From Fereydounia khargensis (lineage: Eukaryota > Basidiomycota > Ustilaginomycetes > Urocystidales > Fereydouniaceae), in assembly GCA_026413255.1 (NCBI GenBank), contig JAOCZO010000021.1, positions 1 to 64,000 on the forward strand: 64,000 bases of DNA, given 5' to 3'. Each line of letters begins with the position of its first letter. Position 1 is the stretch's first letter. The translations under genes and the position numbers were made by a program. The notes under the pieces are model-generated. The model was given only the letters and a program-made list of their open reading frames with translations, ran no database searches and was not told the origin of the DNA. Shown one piece after another: positions 21,030 to 30,670 of the stretch.

Positions 21030-23173
21030 CGCTCCTTGCGCGTTTCGAACGGCCACCGCGCGCCGTCCAGCGCCCCCTCTTCGGGCGGGGGCGGGCAGAG
21101 CGCGGCGACGCGCTCGAGGGCTCGCCGTGCCGCCTCCCGGCTGGCGAGGAGCGCCGATATGCGCTCGCAGTCACGCAGACGTCCCGTGCCACGCAGCGCA
21201 GCGCGCACCGTGTACCGCAGGTTGGGGTGGGCGCGCAGTCCCGCCTCGACGGCAGCCAGCGGCCCGTCCTCGATCATCGTATACTCGTGCGACGCGGCCG
21301 GCCCCGCCCAGTGCGCGGCCTTGTCGCGCGCAAACGCGTCGAACGACCACGCCAGCGGCTCGAGGCGCCCGAGTCCCGCGGTCCACGCGTACACGTCCGC
21401 GGCTGCGGCTGCGGCTGCGGCTGCCACCGGCTCCGAGTGCGAGTCGGGCTGCACGCGCACGCGCACACGGCGCCGCGCGTACTCGGTGCCCTCGAATGCG
21501 TCGAGGCGCGCCACGTCGGCCGCGGTCAGCCCGCTCACCAGCGCACCGGGCACCCCGGGTCCGCCGAGCACCGGGGCCCCGATGGAGGCCGCATCGCTGT
21601 CCGTCACGAGAGCCGGGTAGTCCTCGCCGCGGATGTGGCAGAGCGTGTGGCCAGCAAGGTGGGCGCGACGGATGGTGAGGTGACTCGCGTCGCGCCCAAT
21701 CACTCGGGCCAGGATGGGCGGGTGCACGAGTGTGCCGTAGAAGAAGAGCGTGTACGTCGCACTGGACCGCCAGAGTCGCCAGGACAGCTTGAGCTGGCGC
21801 ACGAGGTCGTAGGCATGGTCCACGCACGAACGGTTCAGCTCCACACTCCACCACACACCAATGACACCGAGCAGAAAGCCAGGCGGCGTCCAGCGCGTCC
21901 ACTGCATGACGCGGAACAGAGCAGTGCCATAGAGAAGCAGACTGAATCCGAAACCGGTTAGTGTCTTGACCGAGGAAAGCGACTCCTCCTCCTTGCCGGC
22001 AAAGTAGTTGGCGATCCAGGAGGGCAGCAGGTACACGGGAACCAGTGTCGGCCCAAAGATGGGGACGAGGTAGGGCAGTCGGACGGCGAAAGAGGTCAGT
22101 GAGGACACAAGGGCAGCGCCTGCGGCCTTGCCGCTGGAGCGCTCGAGTAGGCGGGTGAGTGTGCCGCTGCGCACGTCGCAGAGGGCAAGCATACATGCGT
22201 GCTGGAAGAGGGCGAGACGTGCCTGCTTGGAAGCCTGGGCCGCCTGGGCCGCCTGGGCCGGCTGGTGGTGGTCCGTGTGCTTGTCGAGTGTGACAAGGCG
22301 GAGGAGTGCGTTGGAGACGGGCACAAAGCGGGCCATGTCGAGGTCGTGGTCGTCGTCGGGCCAGATGAGCTCACGGGCAGCCTTGACTGCGTGGTACGTC
22401 TCCCAGTCTGGTGCGTTGAACGTGATCTGCTGCATGGCGGCCTGGAGATCGGCAGTGAGACGGGCAACAGCGGCCTGAGCCGGCGTGGGATGCTCGCCCT
22501 GTTGTGGGTGGTCAGGGTCTCCCGGGAAGACGGGGGATGAGAGAAACTGGTCGACGTAGGGGTCGAGGGTGATGGGCTTGGCAAAGACGAGGAGCGCGCT
22601 GGAGCGGAAGCGGCTCTTGTCAGAGTAGACGACAGCAGCAGGTAGGATCTGGACGCTGCGGCTGGCTGGAATACCGGAGCGAGCATACTCGAGCGCGGCC
22701 CACGCTGCACCGGGCTTGAGAGGAGTGAGTGCGGGACGCGAGTAGCTGCCTCCCTCGGGGAAGAGGGCAATGACGCCGCCTGCGGTCATGGCATCAAAGG
22801 AGCCGCGGAAGAGAGCCTGGTTGTTTCGCTTGCGACGGTCGACCTTGATGTTTCCGCTCGAGTTGAGGATGAAGCGCGCGATAGGGTTGTGGAACAGGCC
22901 GGACTTTGCCCAGAAGTGGAGCGGGCGACGCTCGGGCATGTGGGAGGAGAGGATGGCAACATCGAGGATGGTATTGGCATGTGTGGAGCAAAGAATGAGC
23001 GGTACGCCTGACGGCGGAACGTACTTGCTGTCCTGGATGTGTACGGTGCGAAAGAAGAAGGGGAGTGACATGTCGCCGATGCTGCGCATTACGGTCCACA
23101 TGATCCCGAACTGGGGTGCGGTTGACTTGGAGGCGGCAGCAGCAGCACTAGCAGCAGCATCGTTGGAAACCAT
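21026..23173 (-). CDS. PlsC-type acyltransferase fused to an AIG2/GGCT domain
   Basis: One intronless frame, 715 aa, start ATG 23173. Residues 1-~450 are a fungal glycerol-3-phosphate/lyso-lipid acyltransferase: STHANTILD with His65 and Asp71, VDRRKRNNQALFRGSF, FPEGGSYSRP, LKPGAAWAALEYA, then hydrophobic segments near 360-450 (LPYLVPIFGPTLVPVYLLP, FGFSLLLYGTALF, GFLLGVIGVWWSVEL), so ER or lipid-body membranes are likely. From residue 474 an AIG2-like/gamma-glutamyl(amine) cyclotransferase domain follows: YTLFFYGTLVHP, LAGHTLCHI, YPALV, VPGALVSGL, and LDAFEGTEYARRRV with the usual catalytic Glu. It ends with a helical, Arg-rich tail. No stop, ATG or splice signal separates the two parts. The His-x5-Asp spacing differs from the textbook Hx4D. 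Confidence 0.88.
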   Translation of the reverse strand: MVSNDAAASAAAAASKSTAPQFGIMWTVMRSIGDMSLPFFFRTVHIQDSKYVPPSGVPLILCSTHANTILDVAILSSHMPERRPLHFWAKSGLFHNPIARFILNSSGNIKVDRRKRNNQALFRGSFDAMTAGGVIALFPEGGSYSRPALTPLKPGAAWAALEYARSGIPASRSVQILPAAVVYSDKSRFRSSALLVFAKPITLDPYVDQFLSSPVFPGDPDHPQQGEHPTPAQAAVARLTADLQAAMQQITFNAPDWETYHAVKAARELIWPDDDHDLDMARFVPVSNALLRLVTLDKHTDHHQPAQAAQAAQASKQARLALFQHACMLALCDVRSGTLTRLLERSSGKAAGAALVSSLTSFAVRLPYLVPIFGPTLVPVYLLPSWIANYFAGKEEESLSSVKTLTGFGFSLLLYGTALFRVMQWTRWTPPGFLLGVIGVWWSVELNRSCVDHAYDLVRQLKLSWRLWRSSATYTLFFYGTLVHPPILARVIGRDASHLTIRRAHLAGHTLCHIRGEDYPALVTDSDAASIGAPVLGGPGVPGALVSGLTAADVARLDAFEGTEYARRRVRVRVQPDSHSEPVAAAAAAAAADVYAWTAGLGRLEPLAWSFDAFARDKAAHWAGPAASHEYTMIEDGPLAAVEAGLRAHPNLRYTVRAALRGTGRLRDCERISALLASREAARRALERVAALCPPPPEEGALDGARWPFETRKER

Positions 23174-23660
23174 TATGAGGGTGGTGGGTATAATGGAATG
23201 CAGGCCGAGACGAAAAACCGGAACTCTATGGTGGTGTTCAAGAGAGGTAGGTGGCAAGGGAGGAAGATTGGAAGATTGGGCCAGCCAAAGCGAGACACTG
23301 TGGCAGTCGCTGCAAGCCGGCCGACCCGCGGCGACGCTCCGCTCCGCTCCTCTCCGTATCTGCTGCTTATTGCCTTTTCTGCGTGTCTGTCGGTCGGTCT
23401 GTCTGTGGAGGGAGACCAGGATAAGTTTACTGGAAAGGGTCTCTGTCTCGTGCCGTCGCCCTGCCCTTTCGAGCCGCAAGGGGGCGCGTGTTGACTGTCT
23501 CCCGACTTCCGTCCTTTGAGGCCCAAAAAAAATCAATAAGAACCTGAAAAAAGAACCGAGCAAAAGAAGAAGAAAAAAGAAAGGAGAGGGACAGACCCTT
23601 CCCCCCCCCCCCGCCCCCACTGCCACCGACCACCCTCATACTGCACTGCACCAACCGACC
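23174..23660. promoter_or_regulatory. divergent promoter region, acyltransferase fusion / LYAR-Esf2 fusion
   Basis: 487 bp between divergent start codons. A purine-rich stretch (23520-23600) and a 12-base poly-C run (23601-23612) lie just upstream of the plus-strand start. No gene or named element is recognised. Confidence 0.45.
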
Positions 23661-24094
23661 ATGGTCTCGTTCAATTGTGACGGCTGCGGCGACGTAGTCA
23701 AGAAGCCCAAGCTCCAGCAGCACTACCAGCGGTGCTACTCCTCGGTCACCTGTCTCGACTGTTCGACGCAGTTCAACTCGCCCAACGAGTTTAAGGCGCA
23801 CAACTCGTGCATCTCGGAGGCGGAAAAGTACCAAAAGTCCGTGTATAAGGCGCCCAAGAAACAGCAGCAGCCGCAGCAGCAGCAGGCTCCCAAGACGTCA
23901 GTTGCCGCTCCGGCGCCGGCTGCGGTAGAGGCAAGCAACAAGCGAAAGCGCAAAGAGGAGGCAGAGGCAGAGGCAGAGGCGGAAGCGGAAAAGGCCAAGC
24001 AGGCGGCTGAGGAGAAGGCAGCCAAAAAGGCCAAGAAGCAATCCGACAAGGAGGAGAAGAAGAAAAAGGCGAAAAAGGCAAACAAGGAGCAGAA

Positions 24095-24127
<33 letters not shown>

Positions 24128-25021
24128 AGAGCAGTCTGCCCCGACTGCAGTCGACTCGCGTTTCGACTTGTCCAAGCTCGAGAACGGCACCGGCACATCC
24201 GACGACGACGAGGCCGTGTCAGATTCAGAGCACCAGCAGGACGACCCCTTGGAGGGCGAGGGCAAAGGCCAAGGCGGATCCGAGTCCAAGGTGATCAAGC
24301 CACTGTCGGCCGAAGAGCTCGAGGCATTCAAAAAGCGACAACGCAAACTGGGCATCATCTACATCTCGCGCATCCCGCCAGGCATGACGCCCGCAAAGGT
24401 GCGACACATCCTCGGCAACTTTGGTGAGATCGCCCGCATCTACCTCCACGGTGGCGAGGGTAAGCGTCGATCCGCCCACTATACGGAAGGATGGGTCGAA
24501 TTCAAGTCGAAAAAGGTCGCCAAGGCTGCTGCCGAGATGCTCAACGCCCAGCCCATCGGCGCCCTCGCTGCTTCGACAACCAAAAAGGGCGCCACCGGCA
24601 TCAAGAGCTCGAAACGATTCCACGACGACGTCTGGACCATGAAGTACCTCAAGGGCTTCAAGTGGCACATGCTCAGCGAGCAGATGGGTACGTTGACTCA
24701 CTTCACCTTTTTTCCTATCCCCGACTGACATTCACTCGACCCGCAATCCCCCAATCCCCCTATCCCACAGCCCAAGAGCGTGCCTCCCATACCGCCCGTC
24801 TGCGCACCGAACTCTCCCAGTCCGCCTTTGAGCAAAAGGACTACCTCAAAAAGGTCGAGCGTGCCAAGATCCAAAAGTACAAGGAGGAAAAGAAGAAAGC
24901 CAAGAACCCCTCTCTCTCGGCCCCGACCCAAGCCCAAGCCCAAGGCCAGGGATCCGCACACTACCGAACATTCCAGCAAAAAGCGCCCATCCTCAAGGAC
25001 GTACGCGACCAGCGTGCCTAG
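23661..25021 (+). CDS. ESF2: LYAR-type zinc finger fused to Esf2/ABT1 rRNA-processing RRM
   Basis: Two exons, 23661-24687 and 24771-25021, give 425 aa. Residues 6-50 hold two tandem LYAR C2HC fingers: Cys6, Cys9, His21, Cys25 and Cys31, Cys34, His47, Cys50. A long Lys/Glu/Gln linker (about 55-215) with an acidic part follows. From about 232 an Esf2/ABT1 RRM is clear: GIIYISRIPPGMTPAKVRHIL, GEIARIYLH, YTEGWVEFKSKKVAKAAAEM, DDVWTMKYLKGFKWHMLSEQ. After the intron come RLRTELSQSAFEQKDYLKKVERAK and a basic tail, also as in Esf2. Esf2 acts in the 90S/SSU processome and stimulates Dbp8; LYAR is nucleolar. The frame from finger to RRM is continuous inside exon 1. The gene ends 42 bp from the convergent GatB stop. 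Confidence 0.9.
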
Positions 25022-25063
25022 AGAAACCAGAGAAATCCTCTCGTGTAACTTTACTCTATCATT

Positions 25064-27301
25064 TCAGTGTAATCCAAGTTCATCCAGAATCACCTCGTGT
25101 ACCATCTTGGCATCCGCACGTCCCTGTGCCTCCTTCATCACGTGTCCCACGATTCGCATCGCCACCTTGACGTTGCCCGAGCGCACTTTGCCTGCCTCTT
25201 GTGGCAACGCCTCAATCGCTGCCCTGCACAGGGGTAATACGTCTTCTCGGCTGGTGAGCGCTAGCAGGCCCCTTTGCGACAGCTCGTCAAGCACCGATTC
25301 GATCGCTCTTGGTGCCATAATTAGCTCGCCAAGCAAAGCTTTGGCCGTCGTGCCCGTCACCCTCCCTGATTCGACGAGATCAATCAACTCCCCGAGCTGT
25401 TCCGCAGTAACCCGATCAGCGCTGAATGCCAGATTGGCACCGTTCAAGCCCTTAAGCAGCTCGTGGATGATCCTGGAAAATTAAAAGCAAAGCGCACAAA
25501 CCTCAGCGAATGAGATCCAGACAGATGCCAGCATTCAAACTCACCAGTTCATCGCCACCTGCGCATCACGTCCCGCAGCGACGCGCTCAAAGTACTCGAC
25601 CGCATCGTCCGCCGAGACACCTCGCCCGGCCCCCTCGTCTTCGGCACCAACTCGCATCAGCACGTTAATGTCCCGCCATCCAAGCCCGTATTGCGACTCG
25701 AGACGCGCACGGCGCACGTCCGGCAGCTCGGGGAGCGAGGCAGAAATCTTGTCGAGCTCTTCCTGATCAGCAGCAACAGGAGGGACATGGCTGTGAGTAA
25801 CAGAACCCAGTCGAACCACCGATCAGGCGGGGAGAAACTCACCCTTGTCAAACGGACGGGCGGTAGATTAGGGTCAGGCATATATCGGTAGTCTGGTGCG
25901 TCTTCCTTGCCACGGAGGCGGAACGTGTTTCCATGCGCCTCATCGTAGCCCCTCGTCTCTTGCTCCACCGCTTGTCCCTCCTCGAGAAGGGCTACCTGGC
26001 GATGCGACTCGAAAGCTGTGCTCCGATTGTCAGCCAGGCCGAATCTTGCCGCGGGGAACCATCAGCCAATCACTCACAGATAGCATTCATCATAAAGCGC
26101 ACACTGTTGAGGTTCTTAATCTCACAGCGCGTACCGAACGGCTCGCCGTCACGATGAACAGACACATTCACGTCACATCGCAACGAGCCCTCCTGCATGT
26201 TGCCGTCTGAAGCTCCTACGCGCCGGAGCAGCTCCTGAAGCTTGCGAACGTACGCACCAGCCTGCTCGGGTGAGCGCATCTGTGGACCGCTGACAATCTC
26301 CATCAACCCCACGCCCGCACGGTTCAGGTCAATAAAGGCCAAGGATGCAGCCGAATCGTCACCGTCAGCTCTGGAGGTTGTCCCGGTATCAAAGTAGGTG
26401 GATTTCGCAGTATCCTGTATCACATAGCGATTAGATCGAGTCCTCTGGTTCGCTTCGTTCGATCCGACTCACCTGCTCAATCTGAAGCTGCTCAATCTCG
26501 ACATCTACTTGGTCTTCAGGTCGTGGTAGATGACCATCTTCGAACCTGAGCAACACTTTGCCCTTTTTTGCCAGAGGAGCTGTTGTACATTAGCATCATG
26601 CGATCTCATCGATCAAGGAGCAGATCGCATTCGTGTACTTACCATACTTTTGCGTGATTTGATAGCCAGCCGGAAGGTCGGGGTAGAAGTAGTGCTTCCG
26701 GTCAAAGCGGCTCTCTGGATGAATCTGGCATCCCAGAGCTAGCGCAGCTCTGATCGCCAGCTTGAGGGCTGACTGGTTGAGCACGGGAAGCGTTCCAGGG
26801 TACGCGGCGTCGAATGCGGTAACCAGCGTGTTGGGAGGCGAGCTGGAGGTTGGAATTGGCGCGGCTGCGTCACGAGCCCAAGGAATACGATTGGTCAGGA
26901 CCTTTAACCGTGTACGGTATTCAGGGTGTGGTGTGCTTACAGCTGAAGAGCTTGCGGTCATCCTTGATCTGAGCATGACATTCGACTCCAATCACTGCAT
27001 TCCAGCCGGGAGGAAGAGGAGGATAGCGAGAGTTGGAGCCTTCTGACGCGCCGGAAATGGGGGCTTGGCCGGACTTTTTCTTCTTCTTTGCCAGCACGAG
27101 TGGTGAATAGGACAGGTTACGGACGTACTGTGGCTCGCGGCCAAGGACCGGGTTTAACAGAGTTGGACTGCAGCTCGGGAGCCAGGAGAGCTGTTGGATG
27201 GATCGACAAGGTGTCGAGAGGATGCCGGTGGCTCTTGACGCTGGCCGAAGAGACCGTGGGGCAAGAAGAGCCCGGGCCACAGGTCTTGGCTCAACCCGCA
27301 T
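25064..27301 (-). CDS. PET112: mitochondrial aspartyl/glutamyl-tRNA amidotransferase subunit B
   Basis: Seven exons: 27301-26941, 26864-26643, 26579-26473, 26414-26078, 26015-25843, 25762-25545, 25472-25064; 608 aa with every phase fitting. GatB is the tRNA-binding and kinase subunit of GatCAB/GatFAB, which converts Glu-tRNA(Gln) to Gln-tRNA(Gln) in mitochondria. The N-terminus ([20 protein letters not shown]) looks like a presequence. Signatures: [97 protein letters not shown], then the GatB/YqeY tail with [16 protein letters not shown]. The intron-1 and intron-5 acceptors were chosen over nearer AGs because only they restore the family sequence. Confidence 0.94.
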
Positions 27302-27842
27302 GGTCCTATGGTGCGTGAGTATTGGTCGAGGCTGGTGGCAGTTGGGAGCCTCCACTGGTGCTGAGCACAACTTTCGTTTTCTTGACCCGATCGACTGAGC
27401 CTGTCAGTCCCGACTCCCGAATTCAGAGGCAGGGCTTCGGCTGCAACAAAGCGAAAAATGCATTCAATCAATAAATCCCAGCCGGGTAATTTTAATCAAT
27501 CAACCCTGCATAACTTAGCCCTTCTTGCGCCCACTAGACTGGTTCTGGACCGCAACCCCGTTCTCCCCGCTCTTCGAATTTACTCTAGTTACCGTACCGC
27601 CAGCCAGCAATAATCGTCCACATGGAGAAATGATTCACATGTTCCCGCGCCGCCTCATGCTGGCTGGACAAACAGGCCCCTGTTTGTCGCTTGCCGTTTG
27701 TGTGACAACCACCATCATCAACCCCCCATCCTCGATTGATACACAGCGCTGGCGCGGATATCGACAGAGAGGCTTGCCATGACCTAGCTTCTGGCCCACA
27801 TCCCGCTCGCCATCCATCCCGTTTCCTTCCATCCTATTCAAA
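27302..27842. promoter_or_regulatory. divergent promoter region, GatB / siderophore transporter
   Basis: 541 bp between divergent genes. It is less GC rich around 27460-27530. I looked for GATAA sites of the kind bound by fungal iron repressors and found none here. No gene is seen. Confidence 0.45.
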
Positions 27843-29630
27843 ATGACGACGGGCCTCAAAGCCGACTGGACGAACAATGATGCTCAAGCCCATCATGGCG
27901 TCCCACTGCAGCTCACGCCGCGGGAGCGCCGCATCGTGTTTCTATCAATGTGGGCGTTCGGTGCCGTTCTCTGCCTCGACCGCCTGACCTCAAGCTCGTA
28001 CCAGACCATGGCAACCAACTCGTTCGACAAGCACTCGCTCCTGACCCTCGTATCAGTCATTCGGGCCATCGCTGCGGCCATTGCAGGTCCTCCATTTGCG
28101 CAGCTGTGCGACATGGCTGGTCGGGATCGCGCCTATCTTGCTGCAACGTTGCTCTACAGTGCCGGATGCCTGGTCATGTGCTCAGCCTCTGGCATCATCC
28201 ACTTTGGCATTGGCGGTGCAATCTACGAAATTGGCGCAAATGGCCTCGTCGTGACCCAGATAGTGGTTATCGCCGACCTCACTTCAGAACGTAGTCGTCT
28301 TCTCTTCCAACTTTTTCCCCAAGCAGCGTTCGTAGTGCTTGGATTTCCAAGTGCCAAGATATACGCTGCAGTGCTCAACAAATGGGGTTGGCGTTGGGGC
28401 ATCGGTATGTTTGCTGCCTTGGGTCCAGTGGCGCTTCTTCCCCTCCTCGTATCTCTCGTCATAAGCAGCAAGCGTACCCGTCAACGTTGGCGCACCCGCT
28501 TCGGTTATCCCGCATTTGCAACCGGCTCGAACGGTGATGGTAATCCACTGGTGCCTTTGCACGGAGAAAAGAGGCATATCCGCTTGAGGCTGCAAACTCT
28601 AAGACCAGCTTGCTCCTATTTTCTTTCGCAAGTGACAAAGTTTGCGGTCATGACTGACCTCGTAGGTCTGGCACTCCTCTTTGGCACTTTGATCGCGCTT
28701 CTTGTGCCGTTCACCATTGCTGCTCGCTCTCCCGAACAGTGGGCCTCGTGGCAGGTGATCGTACCATTGGCACTAGGTGCCGCTTTCGGTCTCCCCGCAT
28801 TTGTGGTATGGGAGAAGCATGGTGCTACGCGTGCTGTGATCCCCTCGGATCTGGTCGCCAGTCGAGCGTGGTTGGCTCCCTCACTGGTCACGCTTCTCTT
28901 CTGGGCAGCCTACATGGTGCAGGGATCGTACCTGACCACCTACTTGTACGTGGTCAACGACGTGACCGAGACGGTGCAGCAATACATTTCGGTGCTGTAC
29001 AGCGTGACTGACTGCGCCTTTGGCTTGTTGCTCGTTGCCCCGCTGGTCCGGGGTACTCGACGTCTCCACCCGTTCCAGCTTACGGGGTTGAGCACCTGTC
29101 TTGTTGCTGCTGGGCTTATGATTGCGTACCGCAGCCCAACGGACCTGGCACGGATGGCGGTGGCCCAGGTCGTGCTCGGAGTGGCAGGCTCGCTGGTCGT
29201 TGCTCCAAGCCAGGTGACAGTACAGGTCTCGGTGAGCAAGCAACAGCTGTCAAGCGCCATCGCTGCGCTCAACGTGATGAATTGCGTTGGCACGGCAGTT
29301 GGGTCGGCCATTGCCGGAGCCATTTGGAGCAACACACTCCGGCCCAAGCTTGCAGATGAGGTCTATTCAGGGCCTCTGACCTGGATCGAGTCGCATCCAG
29401 TCGGCACCAGCGAACGCACAGGTGTCATTCTTGCCTACGAAGCCACCCAAAAGGTGATGACTATTGCGTCCATTGCCTTGTTTGCGGCAGCTCTCGTTGC
29501 AGGCCTATTTCTGCCGAGACCCAGGCTCGGTGCCAGCCACAAGGAGCAGGATGCTATCAACCCAAATGAGGAGGTCGGAGGCTACTCGAACGATAAGCAA
29601 GGTGATAAAGCCAACGACACCTCGCCGTAA
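27843..29630 (+). CDS. MFS siderophore-iron transporter (SIT/ARN type)
   Basis: Single exon, 595 aa; ATG 27843. A major-facilitator carrier with about 12-14 hydrophobic helices. The SIT family signature is plain: LDRLTSSSYQTMATNSFDKHSLL in the first helix-loop, RAIAAAIAGPPFAQLCDMAGRDRAY, and YEIGANGLVVTQIVVIADLTS. A central cytosolic loop (KRTRQRWRTRFG... to LRLQTLRP) separates the halves, and the C-terminus is hydrophilic. Such carriers import ferric siderophores across plasma or vesicle membranes. The substrate cannot be told, and some relatives carry other compounds. No siderophore-synthesis gene is adjacent, so this looks like a stand-alone uptake gene. Partner GatB lies divergent and is not functionally related. 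Confidence 0.82.
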   Translation: MTTGLKADWTNNDAQAHHGVPLQLTPRERRIVFLSMWAFGAVLCLDRLTSSSYQTMATNSFDKHSLLTLVSVIRAIAAAIAGPPFAQLCDMAGRDRAYLAATLLYSAGCLVMCSASGIIHFGIGGAIYEIGANGLVVTQIVVIADLTSERSRLLFQLFPQAAFVVLGFPSAKIYAAVLNKWGWRWGIGMFAALGPVALLPLLVSLVISSKRTRQRWRTRFGYPAFATGSNGDGNPLVPLHGEKRHIRLRLQTLRPACSYFLSQVTKFAVMTDLVGLALLFGTLIALLVPFTIAARSPEQWASWQVIVPLALGAAFGLPAFVVWEKHGATRAVIPSDLVASRAWLAPSLVTLLFWAAYMVQGSYLTTYLYVVNDVTETVQQYISVLYSVTDCAFGLLLVAPLVRGTRRLHPFQLTGLSTCLVAAGLMIAYRSPTDLARMAVAQVVLGVAGSLVVAPSQVTVQVSVSKQQLSSAIAALNVMNCVGTAVGSAIAGAIWSNTLRPKLADEVYSGPLTWIESHPVGTSERTGVILAYEATQKVMTIASIALFAAALVAGLFLPRPRLGASHKEQDAINPNEEVGGYSNDKQGDKANDTSP

Positions 29631-30670
29631 CAGTGGGCAGAGGCAAGTTCAGTTCCAGGCGCCATTGTGGCGCGCCTCTCGGGGCTGCAGAAGGCCACTT
29701 GATCTGTTGGTTCGCTCTCGCATTTCAGGATTCTGTAATAACTTGGGTAGTTTAGGTCAAGGGCATGGAGCAAAGTGATAAAGGGATTCTGGTACAGTAT
29801 TATGCTCGGTCACGTTGCTTGTGTGTCGGAATCATCCGCAGAAGGGAATCGAGAGGAGCAACAACAGAAGCCTGTCAAACTTGTCAAGGTAGCTAAAGAA
29901 AAGGCCCGGCCGGCGCTATCTGTGTCAACAACAAGCTCCGAACTTTGATGCTTTCTTAGCTACGAAACCGCGATTCGGCTGCTGCGATTGATGGATGAGG
30001 TACTGTATAGCAAGGGGATGGATGGCCTGAGCGCAGAACAGCGCAGGTGCGTGGGGTTCCGTGCCGATGCATGAAATACTCTGCCATGCCATGTCATCCG
30101 AGCGGGTCAGCGGGTGACCCGACAAAGAAGCCGCACAAAAGGGCGAGAGCGGTATCGTACTGTCGGCCTGACCGTCACCTCCGAAAAGCGGCGATAGGCA
30201 AGCCGAACCCAACCCGTTCGGCAGGTGCATGCGGATCGTCCCAGGCATTTTCCCTGGAGCCCTTCCAGAGCAGCAGCTGCTGCGCATGGTGGCCCAACCC
30301 CACGAAGTCACACTCCCACCCACCCAATTTCCATGACACTTTTTTTTTTTTTTTCCTTCTTCGCAGTCTCACCAAGTTACTCATTTACGTTACCTCAAGC
30401 CTCTCGAGCCAGCCAGCCAGGAAGGCAACTCAACTCAGCCATTTTGACATTTTTGGAGGACCCTCGTAGTCGATCCCCTGTTCCGGCAGCCACCCCTCCT
30501 GACCTGACTGACCTCGTTTGGCCCCTCAGTCGCTGTCGCTTGTCTGCGCTCCGAAACCAACCACACAACCACAACCAACCATCCGAGACAGGTTCATGAT
30601 TCGCTAGACTGCCCCCGTGTCTCTTGCTTACTGCCCTTTGCCAACACTCAAAAAGGAGGCGGGTCTCTCC
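29631..30670. other. 1-kb spacer, promoter of the aldolase fusion gene
   Basis: No coding region is supported. It has a TACAGTA motif (29792), a TACTGTA motif (30002), a 17-base poly-T run (30340-30356) and a C/T-rich leader before the aldolase start. Confidence 0.45.

Noticed and set aside
27302-27842. GATA-type iron-repressor sites upstream of the siderophore transporter
   Set aside because: I searched both strands of the spacer for GATAA and found none; only GATAC and GATAT occur.
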